Part shown: in pieces, positions 1 to 6,119 of the stretch
Layout: each line of letters starts with the position of its first letter
Numbering within the stretch: the stretch's first letter is position 1
Source: RGIG5579 sp045580105
Lineage (GTDB): Bacteria > Bacillota > Clostridia > Oscillospirales > SIG627
Direction: 5' to 3'
DNA: 20,231 nucleotides
NCBI GenBank assembly: GCA_045580105.1
Contig: JAZNNH010000014.1
Span: 1-20,231, forward strand
Notes under the pieces: model-generated
Databases searched by the model: none
Seen by the model: only the letters and a program-made list of their open reading frames with translations
What the model was told of the DNA's origin: nothing
Translations under genes and position numbers: made by a program

Positions 1-66
1 GCCGAATGGCTTGGGATTTTGTTTTTACAAAGTCATCTTCGATGGGACAAGAAACGAGGGGATCAT

Positions 67-717
67 ATGAAAAAAATTGTGATTTTTGATTTGGACGGCA
101 CCTTGTTTGATACGACCTATGCCATGCAGGCGTGCGGAAATCACGCGCTTTCTCTGTTGGGACTTCCCACCTTTTCTCGGGAAGATTACGCTCACTTTTC
201 CGGCGGCGGTGTGGAGGAATACGTCAATGCCATTTTGGAAGCGGCAGGGGACGGGGAGCATCGCCACTTCGACGAGTTTTGGCGCACTTACTTGGAAAAA
301 AACGAGTCCTTGCCGGACGGCTTCAATCAGCCCTATCCCGGTGTTTTACCGCTTTTGTCGGCACTGAAAGATAAGGGCTTGCGTCTTGCGGTTCTTTCCA
401 ATAAAGATCATGCATCTTGCGTGAGCATCGTAGAGAAAACCTTCGGCTCGAACCTGTTCGACGTGATTTGCGGCGACAATGCAGAGCGTCCCGTCAAGCC
501 CGATCCGGCAGGGGTTTTTGCCATTTTAAACGAAAGCGTTCTTTCCCCTGACGATGCGCTTTACGTGGGTGACACCGAGGTGGATATGAGAACCGGAAAG
601 CGCGCGGGCGTGGAAACCTGTGCCGCCCTTTGGGGGTATCGCAGCCGCGAAGTGTTAGAAAGGGAGGGCGCGGATCGCTTTTTGGCTCAGCCCCTCGATC
701 TTTTGTCCCTTTGCTGA
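67..717 (+). CDS. HAD-superfamily phosphatase, phosphoglycolate phosphatase-like
   Basis: A 216-residue haloacid dehalogenase-type hydrolase, expected to remove phosphate from a small cytoplasmic metabolite through an aspartyl-phosphate intermediate. All four HAD motifs are visible: motif I DLDGT (D8 nucleophile, D10 acid/base), motif II Ser111 in LAVLSN, motif III Lys144 in VKPDP, and motif IV GDTEVD (D169, D173) for magnesium. Residues about 15-85 form the alpha-helical cap of the Gph/PGMB type. Length fits the Gph-like subfamily. The start at 67 is chosen because a GAGGGG ribosome binding site lies just upstream (about 56-61); an in-frame ATG at 19 lacks one and would add 16 non-conserved residues. 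It is convergent with the acyl-CoA ligase gene and shares its terminator. The substrate cannot be read from the sequence; phosphoglycolate is only the family default. Confidence 0.9.
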   Translation: MKKIVIFDLDGTLFDTTYAMQACGNHALSLLGLPTFSREDYAHFSGGGVEEYVNAILEAAGDGEHRHFDEFWRTYLEKNESLPDGFNQPYPGVLPLLSALKDKGLRLAVLSNKDHASCVSIVEKTFGSNLFDVICGDNAERPVKPDPAGVFAILNESVLSPDDALYVGDTEVDMRTGKRAGVETCAALWGYRSREVLEREGADRFLAQPLDLLSLC

Positions 718-747
718 AAAAAGAGAATGCAATGCATTCTCTTTTTT
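718..747. terminator. Bidirectional intrinsic terminator between convergent genes
   Basis: A 13-bp perfect stem (arms 718-730 and 734-746) with core GAGAATGC/GCATTCTC and a 3-base AAT loop. It has an A tract on the left and a T tract on the right, so it yields a U-tailed hairpin in both directions. It starts immediately after the stop codon of the HAD gene and ends five bases before the stop of the minus-strand ligase gene, so it can serve both. Confidence 0.88.
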
Positions 748-751
748 GTTT

Positions 752-2464
752 TTATGCTTCTTCTTTTTTGATTTCCTCGTGGCGCTTGACCTTTGCGGTG
801 CTGGTTTTGATCAGCGGCGTGGTTTGGAAGGTCAGGTGCTTGATGTGTTTGTAGCCGGGAAGCAGTTCGTTGATCTTCACCACGTCTTCTTTCATCAAGG
901 ATGCCAGTTCCTGCTCGTTCTTTTCCGGTTCGTGTTCTTCAAAATACTCTTTGCTGTAGACGATCTTGGCAGAAACCAAAAGGTCGTCTTCTTTCTTTTT
1001 GCCGTACACCATCACCTCGGAAACGTAGGGCAGTTTTCCGACGATGGTTTCCAGCTCTTCGGGGTATACGTTCTTGCCGTTTTTCAGAACGATCACGTTT
1101 TTCTTGCGACCGGTGATGAAAATAAATCCGTCCTCGTCGATTCTTCCCAAATCGCCCGTGTAAAACACGCCGTCTTTGAGAACCGCCTCGGTTTCTTCCG
1201 GCATTTCATAATAGCCCAGCATCACGTTGCCGCCCTTGGCGCAAATTTCGCCGATGCCTTCTTCATTGGGGTTGTCAATGGTGATCTCGACCGAGGGGAA
1301 CGCTTTTCCGACCGAGCCGTAGCGAATGTCCTTCGGGTTTTCTGCCGACAAAACGGGGCTGGTTTCGGTCAATCCGTATCCTTGCACGGTGAGAATGCCA
1401 AAGTCGTTGAAGCCCTTTGCCACTTCTCTGTCAATGGCGGAAGCGCCGCTGATGATGAAACGAATCTCTCCGCCCAGCTCGTCCAAAATGGACTTGAAAA
1501 GTTTTCTTCTCGCGTCAATACCGGCTTTTCTCAAGCTTTCGCTGACTTTCAAAAGCCCCTTGACCGTTTTGGTCATCTTCTTCTTTTCAATGCCGCGCCA
1601 AATGTTGCGGTACATCACTTCCAACAGCAGGGGAACGCATACGAAGGTGGTAATTTTATATTCTTTTAAGTTTTTCTGCACGTGTCGAAGTCCGTCACAG
1701 AACATATTGGTCGTGCCGGAGCACAGAAAATAGGTCAAACCAACCGAGCCGAAGGTGTGGTGCAGGGGGAGAAAGACCAAGTTGCGGTCGGTCGGATACA
1801 GCTCTTCCACCGAGAGCAGATCGTAAAGGTTGGTGGCGATGTTGCGGTTTGAGAGCATCACGGCCTTGGACTGCGAGGTGGTTCCGGAGGTGAAAATGAT
1901 GGTAGCAATGTCGTCGGGGTTCGGACAATAGGTATCGAAAGCGGAATTGTTTTGCATAAAGAGCGTTCCGCGCTCTTGGATTTCGCCGATGCTGTCAACC
2001 TCTTCCAAGAGTTTCTTGGTGGAAATAAAGTGACGGATGCCCAAGTCGTTTTCTTGTTTTAAACGAGAAAAGAGCTCTTGGTGCTTGGCATCAAAGACCA
2101 CCGCATCGCATTTGGCTCGTTTTAAGGACAACAGAAGCTCCGGTTCGGTCAATTCCTTATCCAGCGGAACGATCACACCTACGCCGCAAAGCACGGCAAG
2201 ATAGGTCAGAATCCATTCATAACTGTTAAAGCCGATGACGGCAATCCGTTTTCCCTGAAGTCCCAGCGCGCAAAGTCCGGATCCGAAACGGCGGATCTCT
2301 TCCCAAAAGCTATGATAGGAAATATTGCGATAATGGGCTTTTCCGCCTTTTTCCTGTTTTAAGACAAAAGCCGTGTTATCGGAAAATTTCTCCACCGCAT
2401 CCAAGACGTAGTCGCGGATCAATTCGTGTTTGGGTGCTTCCCGTAAAACGGTTAGTTTTTTCAT
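752..2464 (-). CDS. AMP-forming acyl-CoA synthetase / long-chain fatty acid ligase-like
   Basis: A 570-residue ANL-superfamily adenylating enzyme that activates a carboxylic acid with ATP to an acyl-AMP and then, most likely, transfers it to CoA. Visible motifs: the A3 phosphate loop TSGTTSQSK (192-200), A5 YGLTET (363-368), YTGDLG and TGRKKN around the hinge (about 435-456), and the C-terminal catalytic lysine in TSTAKVKR (K558). The A3 loop has Ser where Gly is most common (TSGTTG). No signal peptide is seen; the protein should be cytoplasmic or membrane-peripheral. The start at 2464 is preferred over an in-frame ATG at 2479 because GATGAGG lies 8 bases before it. It diverges from a condensation-type acyltransferase, suggesting it supplies the activated acyl group. 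Fatty acid is the best guess; an aryl acid or carrier-protein acceptor is not excluded. Confidence 0.88.
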   Translation of the reverse strand: MKKLTVLREAPKHELIRDYVLDAVEKFSDNTAFVLKQEKGGKAHYRNISYHSFWEEIRRFGSGLCALGLQGKRIAVIGFNSYEWILTYLAVLCGVGVIVPLDKELTEPELLLSLKRAKCDAVVFDAKHQELFSRLKQENDLGIRHFISTKKLLEEVDSIGEIQERGTLFMQNNSAFDTYCPNPDDIATIIFTSGTTSQSKAVMLSNRNIATNLYDLLSVEELYPTDRNLVFLPLHHTFGSVGLTYFLCSGTTNMFCDGLRHVQKNLKEYKITTFVCVPLLLEVMYRNIWRGIEKKKMTKTVKGLLKVSESLRKAGIDARRKLFKSILDELGGEIRFIISGASAIDREVAKGFNDFGILTVQGYGLTETSPVLSAENPKDIRYGSVGKAFPSVEITIDNPNEEGIGEICAKGGNVMLGYYEMPEETEAVLKDGVFYTGDLGRIDEDGFIFITGRKKNVIVLKNGKNVYPEELETIVGKLPYVSEVMVYGKKKEDDLLVSAKIVYSKEYFEEHEPEKNEQELASLMKEDVVKINELLPGYKHIKHLTFQTTPLIKTSTAKVKRHEEIKKEEA

Positions 2465-2494
2465 AAATAAATACCTCATCTGGTTTTTAAAACT

Positions 2495-2523
2495 ATGTTA
2501 TCAGATTTTGTAAACTTTGTCAA
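2495..2523 (-). promoter_or_regulatory. SigmaA-type promoter for the acyl-CoA ligase gene
   Basis: On the minus strand there is a perfect -35 TTGACA (2523-2518), a 17-base spacer and a -10 TAACAT (2500-2495, 4 of 6 consensus). It lies about 30 bases upstream of the ligase start codon and diverges from the acyltransferase promoter 57 bases away. Confidence 0.65.
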
Positions 2524-2579
2524 TGCTTTCCTTGACTTTTTGCGAAAGGTTTTCTCCTTGCCGTATTAGTGTTTTTTTA

Positions 2580-2608
2580 TTGCATTTTGCCTCGCGCTTT
2601 GCTACAAT
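2580..2608 (+). promoter_or_regulatory. SigmaA-type promoter for the acyltransferase / zinc-ribbon operon
   Basis: A -35-like TTGCAT (2580-2585), a 17-base spacer and a good -10 TACAAT (2603-2608). This predicts a short leader before GGAGG (2622-2626) and the ATG at 2632. The -35 is weak (3 of 6), so basal activity may depend on an activator or on growth conditions. Confidence 0.6.
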
Positions 2609-2631
2609 GGAATAAAAAAACGGAGGATACC

Positions 2632-3915
2632 ATGCTTCAGGAATCAAAACACCCGATGTGGCTGCGGCTTGACAATGCCGCGAAAATCTTTCCTGCTTCG
2701 ATGCGTCGGGGCTGGAGCAACGTTTTCCGTTTGAGCGTCAGTTTCCGTGACCCGATCGACAAGGATGCCATGCAGCGCGCAGTGAAGCGCGTTTCCAAGC
2801 GCTTTCCCTCGATCTGCGTTCGCTTGGGAAACGGTTTGTTTTGGTATTATTTGGAGCAGGGAAAAACCCCTCCCGCTCTTTCCGAGGAAGGGTGTCAGCC
2901 GCTTCTTCCGATGACCAAAAAAGAAATGAAACGCGCTTCGCTTCGCATTCTTCTGTATGAAACGCGCTTGGCGGTCGAGTTTTTTCACGCCCTCACGGAC
3001 GGGACCGGAGCGTTGGTGTTTTTAAAGACGCTGGCGGCAACGTATCTCGAAGAAAAAGAACAGTTTCCGATTTCCCTCGAAAAGGGAATTCTTTCTCCCG
3101 ACGGTCCGGCAGACCCCGAAGAATGGGAAGACGCCTTTTTGCGTTATGCCGGAAAGGACGCTGCTGCCCGAACGAGCTCTCCTGCCTTCCGATTGGACGG
3201 CATTCCCGAAAAAGACGGTTTTCTTCACGTAAGCTGCGGCAGCATCCCGACCGATCAGCTTCTTGCGGTATCAAGGGGAAAAGGCGTGAGTATGACGGCT
3301 TTTTTGGCAAGTTGCCTCATTTTCAGTATTGCGCAAATTCAGCAAAAGAAGATTCCCCCGAACAAGCAAAAAGCCGTTCGGGTTCAGATCCCCGTCAATT
3401 TGAGAAACTTTTTCCCCAGCAAAACCTTAAGAAACTTTGTGGCAGTGGTCAACGTAGGGCTCGAAAAAGGGGAGCTGGACGCCTCTTTTGATGAGATTTT
3501 GTCCCGTGTCCATCATCAGATGGCGCTTTTTATCACCAAACGAAACTTGAATTCGGTGTTCACGGCGAACGTCAACAGCGAAAAAGGGCTTGGCATTCGC
3601 CTCGTTCCGCGTATTTTGAAAGATCTTGTGATGCGCTCGGTCTTCGATCGGGTCGGGGAGTCCTCGGCTTGCCTGTGCCTTTCCAATTTGGGAGAAGTTT
3701 TGATTCCCGAAGCGATGGAAAGCCGGATCGAACGCTTCGATTTTATCATCGGCCCTCAGGCAAAAGCCCCCTATAACTGCGGTGTTGTGTCGCATCAGAA
3801 CACCGTCAGAATTCATTTGGTTCGCAACACGCGGGAACCGGAATTGGAGCGGGTCTTGTTTCCCTTGCTCTCTTCTTTCGGACTTCCCTTGACCTTAGAA
3901 AGTAATGAGAGGTAG
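2632..3915 (+). CDS. Condensation-type acyltransferase (alcohol acetyltransferase-like)
   Basis: A 427-residue protein resembling the CoA-dependent acyltransferase/condensation fold, which moves an acyl group from a thioester to an alcohol or amine. The diagnostic active-site motif HALTDG (HxxxDG, H119 to G124) is present in a good context (FFHALTDGTGALVFLK). The second half carries PVNLRNFFPS (about 254-263) followed by RNF, a pattern typical of this alcohol-acetyltransferase-like group. No signal peptide or clear membrane helix is seen. The start at 2632 follows GGAGG at 5 bases; an upstream in-frame ATG at 2569 would precede the predicted transcription start. Three bases separate it from the next gene, so the two are cotranscribed. 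With the divergent acyl ligase, the context suggests esterification of an activated acid, possibly for a lipid or small molecule. The acceptor is unknown. Confidence 0.8.
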   Translation: MLQESKHPMWLRLDNAAKIFPASMRRGWSNVFRLSVSFRDPIDKDAMQRAVKRVSKRFPSICVRLGNGLFWYYLEQGKTPPALSEEGCQPLLPMTKKEMKRASLRILLYETRLAVEFFHALTDGTGALVFLKTLAATYLEEKEQFPISLEKGILSPDGPADPEEWEDAFLRYAGKDAAARTSSPAFRLDGIPEKDGFLHVSCGSIPTDQLLAVSRGKGVSMTAFLASCLIFSIAQIQQKKIPPNKQKAVRVQIPVNLRNFFPSKTLRNFVAVVNVGLEKGELDASFDEILSRVHHQMALFITKRNLNSVFTANVNSEKGLGIRLVPRILKDLVMRSVFDRVGESSACLCLSNLGEVLIPEAMESRIERFDFIIGPQAKAPYNCGVVSHQNTVRIHLVRNTREPELERVLFPLLSSFGLPLTLESNER

Positions 3916-3918
3916 AAT

Positions 3919-4608
3919 ATGTTTTGCCCCAAATGCGGCACTCATTTATCGGAAAACAGCAGAAAATGCCCCCTTTGTTTGACGGTGCTGCCGGAACTGG
4001 ATCAAAAGAAACACGCCCCGTTTTATCCCAACACGCCCCGTCCTCGGGAAAAGGAAGATTTCCGCGCTCTGCTTTTTCTTGTCACCTTGTTTTTTTTCAT
4101 TGCGGGAAGTGTGGTTTTGGCTTTGGATTGGATTGAAAACGGAGAAATCGGTTTTTCCTTTTATGTTGCCGCACCGCTTTTGATTTTATACGCATCCTTC
4201 CTGCTACCTCGCTGGTTTCGCCGCCCCAATCCCGTCATTTTCCTGCCGATCGTATTTTGCTGTGTGATGGCGGCGCTTTTGTACGTGGATCTTCGCACGC
4301 AAGGCGGATGGTTTTTATCCTTTGCCTTTCCTGTTTTGGGCGGCTTCTTTCTCTTTTTGGAAGCGGCGGTTGCGCTGCTATATTACCTGCGCGGCGGAAG
4401 ACTGTATATTTTCGGAGGACTCTTCCTTTCTTTGGGAATTTTGTCTTTTGTGGCCGAGATCCTCTATCGCGTCACGTTTTCCTTACCGGTTCGCTTGACG
4501 TATTCCATTTTGTTCTTGATTTTCTTTTCGATTCTCGGTTTGGGCTTGATTGTGATTGCCATCGTGCCGCCGTATCGCCGCTATTTTGAACGTCGATTTT
4601 TCCTTTGA
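3919..4608 (+). CDS. Zinc-ribbon plus six-TM membrane protein (DUF6320-like)
   Basis: A 229-residue integral membrane protein. It begins with a cytoplasmic zinc ribbon: C3/C6 (CPKC) and C17/C20 (CPLC) form a four-Cys zinc site. A Pro/Lys-rich linker (about 28-47) follows, then about six hydrophobic helices (roughly 50-70, 79-95, 106-123, 130-156, 161-181, 190-216), ending in an Arg-rich tail. This architecture matches proteins I associate with the DUF6320 family of Clostridia, usually seen beside condensation-type acyltransferases; the family name is from memory, not from a search. AGAGG precedes the ATG, and the gene starts three bases after the acyltransferase stop, implying translational coupling. 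It may anchor the acyltransferase or export its product, but that is inference from position only. Confidence 0.75.
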   Translation: MFCPKCGTHLSENSRKCPLCLTVLPELDQKKHAPFYPNTPRPREKEDFRALLFLVTLFFFIAGSVVLALDWIENGEIGFSFYVAAPLLILYASFLLPRWFRRPNPVIFLPIVFCCVMAALLYVDLRTQGGWFLSFAFPVLGGFFLFLEAAVALLYYLRGGRLYIFGGLFLSLGILSFVAEILYRVTFSLPVRLTYSILFLIFFSILGLGLIVIAIVPPYRRYFERRFFL

Positions 4609-4652
4609 GCGATCCTGTTAAGAAAATTCTGATCTTGTAAGGTGCGAGCCGA

Positions 4653-4675
4653 GGAGAAAACATTCGGTTTTCTCC
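4653..4675 (+). terminator. Hairpin after the acyltransferase operon, weak terminator candidate
   Basis: A 9-bp perfect stem (GGAGAAAAC / GTTTTCTCC, arms 4653-4661 and 4667-4675) with loop ATTCG. What follows is CGTTTCGTT rather than a clean T tract, so termination may be partial. It separates the zinc-ribbon protein gene from the amidase gene; no convincing promoter is visible between the hairpin and the amidase start. Read-through into the amidase gene is therefore possible. Confidence 0.45.
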
Positions 4676-4697
4676 CGTTTCGTTAAAAGGTGCTTTT

Positions 4698-5390
4698 ATG
4701 CCAAGTGTTGTCAAAGAAATACGGATTCAAAAAAATCTTCAACCGAGTCAAAAAAAGGATTTGCCGCCGTCCCGATTTCCGACGGTGCTCATTTTTGCGC
4801 TGATCCTTGTTGTCGTCACGCTCACCGTTGCCTTTTTGTCGGACCAACGGGCGCAAAAGGAACCCGAAACGCTGGATTCGACCGTCGAATCCACTCCGCT
4901 TCCCGACTTTATTACCAAAGATTTGATTCGGGTGGACGGAGCATCCCGCCGCGGGGAAAAACTGGAGGCGGTCCGAGATATTGCCGTGCATTACGTCGGC
5001 AATCCCGGCACCGGTGCCACCGCCAATCGGAATTATTTTGATTCGCCGGACTCCGAAACCAGCTCTCATTTTATCGTTGGGCTGAAGGGGGAAGTGATTT
5101 TGTGTGTTCCGCTGGATGAAAAATCCAGTGCCACCAACGAACGCAACCGCGATACCATTTCCGTGGAGGTTTGCCATCCGGATGAAACGGGCAAGTTTTC
5201 CGACGTCACCAGACAATCTCTGGTGCGGCTTTTGGCTTGGCTTTGCAAGGAATATGATTTGGATGAGGGCAATCTGATTCGTCATTATGACGTGACGGGG
5301 AAACCGTGCCCCCTTTATTACGTTGAAAACCCCAACGCTTGGGAAGAACTGAAAGCGGATGTTAAAAAAGAGCTGGAATCGGAGATGTAA
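4698..5390 (+). CDS. Membrane-anchored N-acetylmuramoyl-L-alanine amidase (Amidase_2/PGRP fold)
   Basis: A 230-residue zinc amidase expected to cut the bond between MurNAc and L-alanine in peptidoglycan, acting outside the cytoplasmic membrane. A positively charged N terminus (1-26) is followed by one transmembrane segment (about 27-47), an acidic/Pro linker and the catalytic domain (about 75-225). The three expected zinc ligands are visible: H98 (IAVHYVG), H196 (IRHYDVTG) and C204 (GKPCP). SSHFIVG (about 122-128) and SVEVCHP (155-161) match the type 2 amidase core. There is no separate wall-binding domain, so tethering is by the N-terminal helix. AAAGGTG lies about 7 bases before the ATG. 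One base separates its stop from the next gene, so the pair is an operon. It probably acts in wall turnover or remodelling. Confidence 0.87.
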   Translation: MPSVVKEIRIQKNLQPSQKKDLPPSRFPTVLIFALILVVVTLTVAFLSDQRAQKEPETLDSTVESTPLPDFITKDLIRVDGASRRGEKLEAVRDIAVHYVGNPGTGATANRNYFDSPDSETSSHFIVGLKGEVILCVPLDEKSSATNERNRDTISVEVCHPDETGKFSDVTRQSLVRLLAWLCKEYDLDEGNLIRHYDVTGKPCPLYYVENPNAWEELKADVKKELESEM

Positions 5391-5391
5391 G

Positions 5392-6081
5392 GTGAAACGT
5401 TTGACCGAAAAACAAAAAAAGACAGTAAGTTTTTTCGCACTTTTGTTCCTACTTCTGTTTTTTATTTTGGCAACCTGCCTTCTTTGGCGATCGTTTGTTG
5501 ATTTTTTCAGTCAGCCGGAAACCTTTCGCCTTTGGGTGGAAGACAAGGGCTGGGGCGCCAAGGGAATTTTTACTCTTTTGGTGGTCTTGCAGGTGATCGT
5601 AGCGCTCATTCCCGGTGAAATGCTGGAAATTGCTGCGGGATTTGCCTTTGGAAGTGTGGAAGGTACGATCTTGACCTTGGCAGGGATTGTCATCGGCAGT
5701 GTCTTGGTGTTCCTCTTTGTTCGCGGGTTCGGCATCAAACTCGTACAGGTATTTTTTTCTTTGGAGAAAATCCATTCTCTGAGAATTTTGCAGGATTCCA
5801 AAAAATTTCACTCGCTTTTATTTCTGATTATGCTCATTCCCGGAACCCCGAAAGATTTGATCAGCTATTTCGTCGGCTTGACGAATATCAAATTGGGGCA
5901 CTGGATTCTTTTGACTTCTGTTGCACGCATCCCGTCGATCGTAACGTCCACCGTCGGCGGCAATGCACTGGGAGAGAAGAATTATCTCTTCGCCGTTTTG
6001 GTTTTCGGCGTCACCGTTGCCATTGGATTCTTCGGCATTTGGCTGTATGACCGCATCACCAAACGAAGAGAAGAAAAATGA
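5392..6081 (+). CDS. TVP38/TMEM64-family (VTT domain) membrane protein
   Basis: A 229-residue multi-pass membrane protein of the VTT/SNARE-associated (DedA-related) family. Members of the wider superfamily have been linked to lipid flipping and envelope homeostasis; the exact cargo here is unknown. Hydrophobic segments lie at about 11-32, 58-75, 84-112, 140-165, 168-185 and 197-218. Family hallmarks are IPGEMLEIAAGFAFG (about 73-87) and the second re-entrant motif LIPGTPKDLISYFVGL (about 148-163), with Pro and Asp in the expected places. The start is assigned to a GTG at 5392 because GGAGA (5381-5385) lies 6 bases before it. The in-frame ATG at 5359 would overlap the amidase gene by 32 bases and add non-family residues. 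It is cotranscribed with the amidase and possibly with the ABC gene 38 bases later. Confidence 0.85.
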   Translation: MKRLTEKQKKTVSFFALLFLLLFFILATCLLWRSFVDFFSQPETFRLWVEDKGWGAKGIFTLLVVLQVIVALIPGEMLEIAAGFAFGSVEGTILTLAGIVIGSVLVFLFVRGFGIKLVQVFFSLEKIHSLRILQDSKKFHSLLFLIMLIPGTPKDLISYFVGLTNIKLGHWILLTSVARIPSIVTSTVGGNALGEKNYLFAVLVFGVTVAIGFFGIWLYDRITKRREEK

Positions 6082-6119
6082 GAATCGAAAACTTACAATG
6101 ACCGAATAAGGAGGATTGT

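Noticed and set aside
746..1669. 307-codon open frame on the plus strand opposite the acyl-CoA ligase
   Set aside because: It lies wholly antisense to a gene with intact ANL motifs, has no ribosome binding site, and its Phe/Val/His-rich translation matches no domain.
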